Positions 10,491-20,442 of a DNA stretch of 64,000 bases are shown here, piece after piece. The DNA lies in NCBI GenBank assembly GCA_951804985.1, contig OX638133.1, forward strand, positions 3,058,501 through 3,122,500. Direction: 5' to 3'. Positions within the stretch are counted from its first letter, which is position 1; each line of letters begins with the position of its first letter. The translations under genes and the position numbers were made by a program. Source of the DNA: Dryomyza anilis (lineage: Eukaryota; Arthropoda; Insecta; Diptera; Dryomyzidae). Under the pieces are notes generated by a model. That model saw only the letters and a list, made by a program, of their open reading frames with translations, was not told the origin of the DNA and did not search any database.

Positions 10491-13400
10491 TCAAGTCTTT
10501 CCCTTGCGATGATGCTTCATGGCCATTGTGGAAGGTTTGCCATCCATGGGCAACTTTTTGGTCGTATGTACCGCCAATGGCTGCTCATAGAAAGTTTGTG
10601 TTAAATCTGACCTGCCCGCGAGTGGTTGCAGCAGCAGCATTGGGCTAACATGGCTGTTATTGTCCTGATAATGAGCCGCAATATCATCACGAAACGCTAG
10701 AAATCCAAGTTGCGCATGCGATGCCTCATTGAGGGCGCGCGAGCGAATGCATGCACGGTACTGATCGGCGGTCAGACGTTGGCCGCTCGTGACGCCAGTG
10801 CAGACCTGAAAGAAGAGTTATAATCTAGGCTCAAGATACCTGAGTTTTAGAGCCTTCGTACCTTCGGATGCCATATATGAAAGATGCCCGGATCTGTAGC
10901 ACGTATTATTTTGATGTTCGAGCGTACATATTTGCGGTAGAGCATAACGTCCTCGCCGCCCCAGCCAACGATCTCCTCATCGAAGCCGCGAATTTTCAGA
11001 AAGTCGGACCTTAAACAGAATTTGGGATAGCTATAAATGGAACTACTCGAATTATAGAGATGCAGAATTACCTATATTGACAGGTCATGCCGTAGCCAAA
11101 ATCACGCCAGAAGCCAGTATCGCGTGATATAAGCAATTGGTCCGTCTCGGGCGGTACATCTTTGGCTTGTAGGGTGTACACGACGTGCGGATTGTATAGA
11201 CTAAAGACGACGGGATAATAAACCTTTCGAAAAATTAAAATAAAGCATTTATTTAGAAAACAGTGACAATGGTTGTGGCATTAATAATAATAATAATAAC
11301 CGTTTTGTGCAACATCTCTAAAAAATCTTTGCCGAGCTCTCTCACAGTTAGGGCTATACGTGTTTTATTTGTACTCAAATTATGGGACATTTTTCGAAGC
11401 CAAACAAAGGTTGCTTAGAAGTAGAATTGTCTAACGAGAGATAGGTGTAGGAAAACATTTTCTATTTAAAGATGTTAACAGCCTCCATCTCAGATTTCAG
11501 CATGTCCTACGGATCCTTTCGACTTGCACTAACTACTGAGCCGCCGACGATACGGTGTTTTCAATTTAAAGTTGTTGACAGCTCCAACTCAGATTTGAAT
11601 CTGTGCTACGCCACCTTACGACTCGCAGTCGAGCACACTAATCACTGAGCCACCGACGATTCGCTGTATTTGGAATTTGGGGCATATTTCTGACAAGCTG
11701 AAAGTCATATTAAAGGCATTTTTTGAGAACGATACAAACAAATTGAGAACTACATTCAGCCTGCCAAAAATTATGTCTAGTGAAACTTTTAAAGGCAGTA
11801 TAGAGGTGAAAGAATAAGTAGTATTTAACCTATCATCATTAAATCCCATTTATACTTTATAGCCCCTTTACACAGACAAACTTTTGTTATAACCACATTT
11901 TAACCGCGAAAACCAATAATTGGATTTCCACTAAAACCACCAGCGAATAGATAAAAACAACATCTAAAATAAAGACTGTGCTACTATTGCAGAAATGGTC
12001 ACGGAAGTACCGGAAGTGCAGCAGCAATTTTTGTGTTTGTGTCTGTCCGACTACAAAGCAATAAATTCCGCTGGACTAACTTAGCAGCGATCGTCTCTTC
12101 GTCGGCTGGGATTTGCAGTTCATCCCATTACAGCTCATAAAAATGAAATCAGGCGAAATAATTCACACCTCGGACAAGAGACGAAGAGTTGTAGTACGTG
12201 CACGTAGAATGTAGAACGTGGATGGCGTACGCCGGCCGACCGGGCCGTGTGCGATAACCCGGCAAACATGGCGGAACTTCGAAAATGTGCAGTTGTTCGC
12301 CTAATAATGGTGGATTAAGCATTGTTTGTGCCCGAAATTGGACAGCAGCCAAAACTCACTATCGCGCCGCACGGATGCGACACACATCCTTAACCCGTTG
12401 CTGGGCAGGCATTTAGTGGGCTGTTAGGTGCATGGACTTTTGTACACTTTTTGGCTGTCCTCCGTCCACCTCTCAAAGCTGTTCAAGGTGTGTGTGAAAG
12501 GCGCACAAAACATTTTTACATTTACATGATGGTAACGGAGAATAAGTCTCCGGAAGATGCAAAAAAAAACAACAAACTAGCTAGTTATAAGTTGGTGCAA
12601 AGTTTTTTTTTCGGCTCACAGACGTATCGAAACAGGTTCTTATGACCTCCTCAGTTCCAATTCCTATAGAGTGGCAACACACTCGATGACGTTAAAGGAA
12701 ATGTCGAAAGTTTTGTTACACACAGAGAGAGACACAGTGAAGGAAGACGTGCTTTTATCTTCAGGATGTGAAGCATTGTGAATACCTCCTGATTCAGAAA
12801 AGTTAAAATAAAATCGACCCTTTTGAAAGCACACTATGCTGTGCTCAAAAAGAAGTTTGTGCCCGATAAAGACAGCGAAACTTGTCTTTGCTTGCAGCGA
12901 ACTTTGTACGGGATACGACGGACGGATAGACAGACAGACGATAGTATAGAAATCTCAGAGTCGGTAGTGTCGCCCATTATAGATTTTATCTTTGGGCCCA
13001 CTAGGCATGTGGGCAATGAGCGAATACGCGAAGTCGCTAGTGTGAAACTGCGATTGAAATGTATCTGCATAGAGAGTATTTTGATTTACCTTCTTGCCCG
13101 CTTTGGCATTCCAACGGCAACGATCCAGAAATTTGGCACTGAAAACAACATCGACGTCGCACATAAATAGCAGGACGTCTTTATCCTTATTGTCCCAGAC
13201 ACGTTCGGCACCAACGCGCAATCCTTTCGCTATAAATAAAACAAATGTACATAGATTTAATAACTTACTCTAATTGTAATTTAATAAAAGAATGGTTTTC
13301 CGATTCAAATTGACTAGATTTCTTTTTAAATTGAAAATTTTCATTTTACATTTAGAAAATTGCATTTTAAGTTGTGAGTTTCCATTTCAAATTAAGAACA

Positions 13401-15346
13401 TTTCAAATAAAATTTAAATTTTCCATTTCAAAATGATAAAATTATATTCAAAATATTGAAGTTCCATTTAAAATTCTAAATAGTCATAATAAAGATGAGA
13501 TTTTTCATTTCAAATTAAGAACATAGTAAATTAAATTGACATGTTCCATTTCAAAATAATAAAATTCCATTTCAAAATGATAAAATTCCATTTCAAAGTA
13601 ATAAAATTCCATTTCAAAATGATAAAACTCCACTTAAACTTGAAATGTTCCATTTAAATTGATCAAGTAAAATTGTTGTTTTCCTTTTCAAAATTATAAA
13701 ATTCCATTTTAATTTGAGATTTTCATATAAAATCGTGAAAATCGGATTTTCTATTTCAAATTAAAAACATATAAAATAAAATTGAAGTTTTCCATTTCAA
13801 AATAATTACATTTTATTTAAACTTGAGAGGTTTTGAGTTCATACCTCTGGAAAAAGTCTCATTTAAGGCCAGCAATTTCATGTTCGATGTATTGCCACCG
13901 CTGTTCTTCATGGCCAGCACCCGACTCATTATGGCACGCGCCTCTGACAGCCCCTCCTCGCCAAAGTACACAACCGTCAAGTGCACGCGTCGATCATTCT
14001 TCAACGCGATCTTCACAAATTTGTCTATAAAACTCTGAAATGTAGCCGTTCGACCAGACAACGGCAGTATAATATGTACAAGTTCACGTTGGTCGTGACT
14101 CTTGGCCAACGCCAACATTTGAATGGTCTGCAGCGGCGCAAAAGGACGCATCATAATCACTTTCGTAATGCCACTCGAACCACCACCACCACCGTACGAT
14201 GCACCCGCAGCACCAATGGGCGTGGCACGACTCACATGACTGCGATTCAGCACAACCACATCCTTCGTGCGAAAGTACAACTCGTACTGTGTGCCTGTGG
14301 TGGGCTCATTTCTGTAGATGCCCTCCGTAAAGTCGTCCAGCGTATATTTGCCATCGATGCCGCTGCCACCACCGTTAACGCTGATATTAGACTTGGCCGT
14401 GCTGCTGTTGCGATTCAAACTCTCGATGGCTTTGCTCAGAGCGTCCAACAGATCTTTGCGCTTGTAACCGATCGGCTTCTCGACCACACGTTTTCCCAGA
14501 CCCAGTTCTATGGGATAGACGCGACTGAATGTAAAATGATTGAAGGGCACCAATTCGTATTCGTTATTGAGTGGTAGACCACGTAATATCTCGGCTGTGC
14601 CGACTTGCTTTCGGATGTAGCTGCTGCAATCGTAAGAGGTGCCTGCTTTTGCAGCAAATGACTTTGCGGTACTCGATGGTGGTAGCGCGGAGGTTGCACT
14701 CTCATTACTTAGCTGAGTCTCTAAACCAGTATCTAAATTCGACAAAACCTCAGTTAAACGTTCGAAGTCGATGTTTTTAAGGTAAGACTTACGTTGTATC
14801 TGGTGTATTTGCAATTTTAGGGTTTTTATTTCAGCAATCAGACGTTCGATTTCGAGACGCTGTTCCTCTTCGCGTTGGTGCAACAGCTCTATGAGGTCCT
14901 TTTCGCGCAGATCAGCGGTTATTGTGCGTGTTTTATGCTGACCATCATCGGTGCTCTGCTGTCGTAGAGCGGAACTAACTGGTATTTTATTGGAACCTAG
15001 AGGAGGTCCGCAATGCATGAATTATATTAGATAATTGTGATTTTGTATTTAATAAAAATTATTTAAACCATAAAATTAAACACTAAAAATTCAAAAGTTC
15101 ACATATTATTCAAATAGCAAAACCTATTTTTTTAAAGTTTTAATTCAATAAATTATTCAATATTTATATACGATTATTTTCTGTATATATATAATCCCTA
15201 CCTCCGTCGTCCAACGTTTTGTAACTGCTATCGTCTGATAAGCCACCAAATCCGCATTTTGTGAGCGCCAATAACGAAACGGCTGCCACTGTGCAAATGA
15301 GTAACAATAGTCGTGCTAGGAGCTTTGACCCAGCCATTCGATACAT
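10491..15346 (-). CDS. CSGalNAcT: chondroitin sulfate N-acetylgalactosaminyltransferase, Golgi type II membrane enzyme, 6 exons
   Basis: Exons (minus): 15202-15346, 13845-14996, 13090-13229, 11072-11223, 10862-11009, 10491-10805. All junctions are GT/AG and join in frame to 683 codons plus TGA. The enzyme family transfers GalNAc to the glucuronic acid of the linkage region or growing chondroitin chain in the Golgi. Residues 1-5 are followed by a signal anchor (about 8-25, [20 protein letters not shown]), then a stem with a coiled coil ([20 protein letters not shown] onwards) and the conserved block [20 protein letters not shown]. The metal-binding DxD is DVD at 456-458 within [20 protein letters not shown]. 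The acceptor-side motif is [13 protein letters not shown] at 545-557, with FHIWHPK after it. Human members have about 530-540 residues; the excess here is in the stem. Drosophila CG12913 is the expected orthologue (from memory). The start is the first ATG before the anchor; a second ATG three codons later is also possible. Confidence 0.92.
11281..11665 (-). mobile_element. degenerate SINE relic with two tRNA-like heads, in the GalNAc-transferase intron
   Basis: It lies in the intron between exons 3 and 4. The order of body words matches the SINE family (ccgagctctctcac, tacgtgttttatttgtactca, gagataggtgtagg). Read on the minus strand, two tRNA-head-like segments follow one another: ggtggctcagtgattagtgt near 11655 and ggcggctcagtagttagtgc near 11545. 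It seems to be an old SINE with a duplicated or doubly inserted head. Confidence 0.55.
11666..13089 (-). other. remainder of GalNAc-transferase intron 3, with a GC-rich island
   Basis: No exon was found. About 12000-12500 is much more GC-rich than the rest of the intron (cgtacgccggccgaccggg, caaacatggcggaac) and may hold an intronic promoter or enhancer. 12900-12960 has a cggacggatagacagacaga run like that in the element at 7357-8114. The short open frames here have no recognisable similarity. Confidence 0.35.
13240..13812 (-). repeat. degenerate ccatttcaaaatgataaaa repeats in intron 2 of the GalNAc-transferase
   Basis: Roughly 20-25-bp units around ttccatttcaaaatgataaaa recur across 550 bp with many small changes. 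Similar words on the opposite strand (tttaaaatggaatatctcaa) fill much of Syb intron 1 at 21190-21604 and 22882-23200. Looks like an A/T-rich minisatellite family. Confidence 0.5.
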
Positions 15347-16558
15347 ATTTCATGTTCGTTTCAGTTGTACGTTTATGCAATGCACTCGCACTTTTACACA
15401 AACGCGTTGTTTGTTGCTTTTATCAGCTCTTAGTGAAATGCATTAACATTCCATTTAGATCAGATCTAAAATAAATAAAAATAAATAAAAAACATAAATA
15501 AATATTTTAAAAATAGTTTTATAATTTTTATAGTAATTCCTGGTTACCCTGTAAAGTAAGATTCAGAAAATATAATCCACAAATTGAGCTAAACACCCCG
15601 TGTAGCGGAGATCAGAACCCACTTAGAAATTGCAACAGTCAATGACGCTTTCTGAACGCACCCAACCAAAGATCGATTGTAAAGAAATCATTTTTTTATG
15701 GGATAAAATTAATTTTTATATAAAAATCATTAAATAACGAAATAAAATCTTATACGGAGTTAACATTGAATCCATAATGTGCATAAATATAAAACGATTA
15801 GCTAAAGTGAGGAATGAAGTTAGATCAACACACTAGATTTTTTTATTATAAAAAATTAAAACCAAAATTATATAAACCTAATTTTAATTTCAAATATAGA
15901 TAAAAAATAGATTATTACATTTTGAAACTTCAGTTATAACCATGGTTGAAGCATCTTTTAACAATCAGCTACCATTTACTTTTTTTGAAACTATTTGAAA
16001 GATTCAAAAATTGTGTTTGAAAATTTTGTTTACAACCTCATAGAGCCTCAAAAATATTCAAATGTTTCAAATAAATAAATCACATCATTATGAAATCTTT
16101 GAATAGGTTAATAGCTCTAAATAAAACACCGCAGTTCATGAGAAAAGTAAAATAGTGAATTTGTGCAGTAATTCTTTAATAAAATAACCAAATTAATAAA
16201 ATAACCAAAACTATTCGTGCTGTTTTATTCTGGTCCTGCGAAATTGTTTGACCATTATTCATATTATTCATATTTTATCTCTTTTTTGCAATAACTTCTT
16301 AAATCATGGTCAACTGATTGACAAGTCTCATTATATTGGACTATTTTGTAAAACTCATAGAACAAAAAGTTTCATAAATTGTATTTTAGCGGAATCGACT
16401 TTGACCAAATGCTTATGTGTCGACTTTACCCTAATACTTAGCCTAATATTATTGGCATAAAAATGGGTATTAAATGGAAAAATAAAATAAAAATCAACAC
16501 GACAGGATAAGTGAACGCCTTACTACATAAAACTCACAACACAATATATAACTAATTA
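15347..16558. other. intergenic region upstream of the GalNAc-transferase
   Basis: The 5' flank and presumed promoter of the minus-strand gene lies at about 15347-15480. No clear TATA box or strong Inr was found. Beyond that the sequence is AT-rich without recognisable gene or repeat boundary. Confidence 0.4.
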
Positions 16559-16710
16559 AGGCTCGAATACACGATAGAGAAATTAGCTAGAGATAGAGAA
16601 AAAAATCTACCGTAGAGCTCCCTACAGTGGAGCTCTATGTAGTGTTTACACAACTCTATGAGATTTTTTGCTCTATCTCTAGCTATTTTCTCCATCGTGT
16701 AAACTCGCCC
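16559..16710 (-). mobile_element. MITE, PIF/Harbinger-like, TTA target duplication (copy B)
   Basis: Same family as 9818-9987, inverted: left end AGGCTCGAATACACGATAGA, right end GTGTAAACTCGCCC. The flanks are TTA on both sides (16556-16558 and 16711-16713). At 152 bp it is shorter by about 18 bp in the middle, where the two copies differ around the cctacagtggagctc segment. Confidence 0.8.
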
Positions 16711-16782
16711 TTAAACTTTAATAGCAAGTACAAGTTTACTGCGTTATCAATATGTAACTTTTGGATTCAAAAAACACATTTT

Positions 16783-16988
16783 ATTACATAAAAACTGAAG
16801 TTCCAGCACAAAATGGATTTCTCTTCTTTGGTAACCGTGGCCGCAAATGTTACGTGTACAGTATCAATTTGAAGTGGATCTGACATTACATAAAAACTGA
16901 AGTTCCAGCACAAAATGGATTTCTCTTCTTTGGTAACCGTGGCCGCAAATGTTACGTGTACAGTATCAATTTGAAGTTGATCTGACAT
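16783..16988 (-). repeat. 102-bp unit in two near-identical tandem copies, open in one minus-strand frame
   Basis: attacataaaaactgaagtt starts at 16783 and again at 16885, an exact spacing of 102 bp, and the two units differ at very few positions. Because 102 is divisible by three, the minus strand reads as two 34-residue repeats (MSDPLQIDTVHVTFAATV...). The unit has more balanced composition than its surroundings. No protein family is recognised and the frame ends shortly beyond the repeat, so it is listed as a repeat, not a gene. Confidence 0.8.
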
Positions 16989-17136
16989 CGCATTCGCGTT
17001 TTAAAGCAAATATTGACTTTGCCCCGATGTCGACTTAGCCCCGGTCTCCCCTATATATTAATATTTCCATTTATATCACAATCGTTAACGTTTGTTCAAT
17101 AAAATATTTCATCTAACTAAAATAATGTGTTTCATA

Positions 17137-17599
17137 TAGGGCTGTGCGTTTAATCATTTTATCGGAAGTTCTGATTAATCGCAATCAAGAATTCGATTAA
17201 TCGTATTTTTCAATTAACCGAAACTACGATTTATCGGTTAATTATAATTTTCAATTAATCAGAATTAAAATAATTTTTATTTGAGAACAAAAAATTTGCT
17301 GTCTACAAATATACACAAACAAAAATTTTGTTTTTTTAAATATTTAATTTAATATACAAATGACAAATAAGATGCGTAGCAAGTAGAATGTCGTTATTTA
17401 TACTCATGTCAAAAACAATTAATCGTATTTCAATTAATCATATATTTTATTAATCGATATTTTGATTAATCACAGAAGCTGATTAGCCGATTAATCGTAT
17501 TTTAGGTTAATCAAAAAATGCAATTAATCGAATAATTGATTAAATCGAGATTACGATTAATCAGACTTTTCCGGTAAAGCGATTAATCGCACAGCCCTA
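17137..17599. mobile_element. MITE of hAT type with 8-bp target duplication GTTTCATA
   Basis: The ends are inverted: TAGGGCTGTGCGTTTAATC on the left and GATTAATCGCACAGCCCTA on the right. GTTTCATA lies directly outside both ends (17129-17136 and 17600-17607), the 8-bp duplication expected of hAT transposons. The body is filled with attaatcg/cgattaat words in both orientations, so it should fold strongly. No transposase. A related copy lies at 25376-25770. Confidence 0.85.
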
Positions 17600-17607
17600 G
17601 TTTCATA

Positions 17608-18060
17608 AATATCACAAATGGGCTTTTCTCACATAGTTGGCAACGTAGTCGTTGCACAGCACTGAAATCAGTGTTGCCAGGCTTACGATTATTATCGTGT
17701 TTTTAGATTAATTTCTACCTACTACCCAATAAACCAAAAACCTGGATATTAAGTGATTATCTAATGTATATTGAACATGGATATCGAAGCTTTCACTGGA
17801 GAAAAGCGTTCAACTTTTTGTAATTGTAAGCTTGAAAACCATAGCATTCTCCAGCAAAGCTGGTGCTTTTTATCCAATTGAATCTAGCCTTTACCTAAAG
17901 TTGAATTCCAACATTCAATATACATTCGAGGTTTAACTTAATTGTAAGCTATAAATAAAATGTGATTCGACCATCAAATTACAATTGAATTCAAGCGCAT
18001 TTCCTAATTAAAGGTTTAAATATAAAATAGAAGAAAACGCATATAAGTTATGATACTATA
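17608..18060. other. intergenic, nothing recognised
   Basis: No frame or repeat boundary was found. It separates the hAT MITE from the small ApoO-like gene. Confidence 0.5.
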
Positions 18061-18064
18061 TATA

Positions 18065-18304
18065 TTAAAAGGGAATTAAATTATGTTCTACAGCTGCAAC
18101 AGCACCTGCACCGGTGGCAGAGTACAGGAACTTCTTGTAAAATCCACGACGTGCCTTGAAGATCAAACCAGTGAATCCATTTGCGCCTCTGCGATCTATA
18201 ACATTGCCACGTTCGCGTAAAATATCAATGTTGTCTGCGTATGAAAATATATTAATATTTCGTAAACCTTGGCCACTTACATTGTATATCAGCTCATCGT
18301 GCAT
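18065..18304 (-). CDS. small apolipoprotein O / MICOS Mic26-Mic27-like protein, 79 aa, single exon
   Basis: The C-terminal half reads LRERGNVIDRRGANGFTGL followed by IFKARRGFYKKFLYSATGAG and AVAAVEHNLIPF. This resembles the end of apolipoprotein O family proteins of the inner mitochondrial membrane (MICOS complex), where an LPRxGA segment is followed by a glycine-rich membrane span, RGGFxKxLLY and a TGA motif. Usual members have about 200 residues with an N-terminal mitochondrial signal; this one keeps only the last third and lacks the usual YP ending. A GT...AG pair inside (46 bp) would break the frame if spliced, so the gene is read as intronless. A TATA/Inr promoter sits 26 bp upstream of the ATG. 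Either a short expressed paralogue or a decayed retrocopy. Family assignment is by eye. Confidence 0.55.
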   Translation of the reverse strand: MHDELIYNVSGQGLRNINIFSYADNIDILRERGNVIDRRGANGFTGLIFKARRGFYKKFLYSATGAGAVAAVEHNLIPF

Positions 18305-18324
18305 TTTCCGTGCAGTAGAATTCT

Positions 18325-18360
18325 CGGAATGACTTTCGAGAATGGACCTGCACTTATATA
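18325..18360 (-). promoter_or_regulatory. TATA box plus initiator for the ApoO-like gene
   Basis: On the minus strand TATATAAG begins at 18360 and TCATTC, an exact match to the fly initiator consensus TCAKTY, has its A(+1) at 18330. This places the TATA box at -30, the canonical spacing. The predicted 5' UTR is only 25-26 nt before the ATG at 18304. The spacing agreement makes a chance match unlikely, though no transcript evidence is available. Confidence 0.65.
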
Positions 18361-19084
18361 TTAATTGATTTGTCAGTTTGCTAATTCATGCTAAAAACAA
18401 TGATCTCACTGATTATGCGATTGCAGTGGTACATATGTAGTGGTGAAAAAAATTAAAATTTTTTGCTGACATTTAATTTATTACGTCACTTCGTGTCATT
18501 TTTTTTTAACTTCGAAAACCAACGTTGGAATAACATTCATTTCTTCGGTTTGATCATGACATTTTATCCACACTGGTTGTAAAAGAAAAATCTCCAAATT
18601 TATCGAACCTTAAACTCATTGCTTATTGGGTACTCATATTTGTTGGTTTTCAATAGTACAATATTTAAAGATAGTTCAGTATTCATATTTTAATAAAATG
18701 TATTAAAAGTGTGCGAGTTCAACTAAATTGTGAATAAACTAAATTTTGACGAAAGTGCAGTGTTTATTTTTAAATTCAGTAAATTTTCGAGAGAACTAAA
18801 TTCAAATAAATTTGATGACAGCAAACAGAATGGACATCGAATCAAAACCCGTAGAATTTAGTTTAGTCAGGAATTTACTCGCATACACCTTATAAAACAA
18901 TTTAACTTAGCTGAAAAAGTTCTAAGCATCATTTAATTTGGTAATGTATTATATGGTATATTCAAATCCAATTAGGATTTTTTTTTTCTCTCATTGGATT
19001 TAAGGAACTATTTTTGTACACAAGCCGTGGGATAGTGAGATTTTTTGGGAATTGAAGGTATTTTCTACAGGCGTACTACGTAGT
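18361..19084. other. intergenic between the ApoO-like gene and Syb
   Basis: AT-rich, no recognised element or frame. Confidence 0.45.
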
Positions 19085-19262
19085 ACTTTCAGTTCTTTAA
19101 CACCTGGCAACACTGACTAAAATCGTCGCCGTCATCATTCGATCAGCGCAGAGGATTTGATCATTATTTGACGTAGATTTTTCATTTATTATAATTTCAT
19201 TCATTTTTATTATTAAATATTATTTTTAACGTGTTGCCGATATTCTGTGAATATACGCATTG
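19085..19262 (+). promoter_or_regulatory. Syb: probable Syb transcription start and non-coding first exon
   Basis: A TCAGTT initiator-like sequence at about 19089 is followed by sequence of higher GC content (aaaatcgtcgccgtcatcat), ending at a good donor cattg|GTAAGT at 19262/19263. The matching acceptor is the ttaatttcag at about 20359-20368 with T-rich tract, which would put the coding ATG 75 nt into exon 2. The exon assignment is inferred from splice signals only. Confidence 0.45.
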
Positions 19263-20368
19263 GTAAGTGACCAAAGTAATATGTAAAAAAAAAGAAAATA
19301 ATACAAAAGTTGAGCAGCTAAATCGTGACAAGCAACAAGTTTTTTTTTTCACATCCATCTACCAAGTGCCATATGATTGTTTTTTCATATTAGCTCAATT
19401 AAACATTTTCATAGTTAAACTAAGAGATAATAAAAGCTATGTTAATTCCGGCTAATGTGTAAAATATGCAGAGTGACGCAGTACACCGCGCCCGACAGTT
19501 GATAATCGTGGAAAAGCTATGAGGCCCCCCGCATACCGTAAATGATCAACATAGTTCATAGTTTGGAATGAAGTTTTTGCCACCGTGTTAGTGTAACTTG
19601 CTTTTATAGAAGACCCCTTTTAGGTTTTGACCTATTAACGTATGTTATTTTCTATAAATATTGCACTGACTTGGCAACAAATTATCTCTCAGCTGTCACA
19701 ATACTCAGTAAAGTGGAAAAATTCTATTTGTAGTCCTATAGTAGGCAGTAGCAATCACTTTACTAATGTCTTGTAAATGTCTCCCTTGTGTAATTTATTT
19801 GCACTAGAGTCATTTCGAATAAGAAAATTGAACAGCGAAAAGCACACACACAACTTTGCCCTAATCAGAGGCATTTACTTAATATACAGATACTTTTTTC
19901 GTGAGTCATACTAACTACATAGTGTCTGCTCAGTGTTAAACCGCAAATTATTGCACTTATTTTGGTGATAACAAAACATTGAGATGCGTAGACACTTTGC
20001 TGTGTATACTCTAAACAAAATGCTAACCAAGACAGATATAATTTATGGTATTTATAAAAATATTCGTTGTCCTTTGTTAAGCGGTTACGGAGCTGATTTG
20101 CGAAACGTAAGGTACCGCTACTATCTACATCAATAATAGAAAAAGTATTTTCTATTCGGCGCAACCTTTGGATGTCAAGACAAGCATTTTTATGTGCCGT
20201 CGGGTTCAATTGGCATAAACGTATTTCTCACAAAATTCTCCACATTGATTTTTTCATCTAAATGTGTCATATTAGGGGTTACTCTTTAATAAATTCAAAA
20301 TTCTAAAAATATATTATTTCAAATTTAATTTTTCCATTTATTTCTAATAATTTTTTCTTTAATTTCAG
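19263..20368 (+). other. candidate 5' UTR intron of Syb
   Basis: Flanked by the GTAAGT donor at 19263 and the T-rich acceptor ending at 20368. It contains a minus-strand open frame of about 114 codons (about 19865-20209) without an ATG at its start and with no recognised homology; this is treated as chance. Confidence 0.35.
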
Positions 20369-20442
20369 CTTTTTTTGAGTTCAACTTGAGACTACTTTTG
20401 CCTTAACTTCGTTACGTTATAAAAAATATAAAAAAACTAAAA

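Noticed and set aside
13981..14577. 198-codon plus-strand frame over the glycosyltransferase exon 2
   Set aside because: It is the antisense shadow of a well-supported coding exon whose minus-strand protein matches the chondroitin GalNAc-transferase family.
18243..18290. 46-bp GTAAGT...GCAG intron in the ApoO-like frame
   Set aside because: Removing it shifts the frame and leads to a stop within the conserved part, whereas the unspliced frame reads through into the family motif.
19865..20209. 114-codon minus-strand frame in the presumed Syb 5' intron
   Set aside because: Starts with a non-ATG codon, has no family resemblance and lies antisense in an intron; treated as chance.
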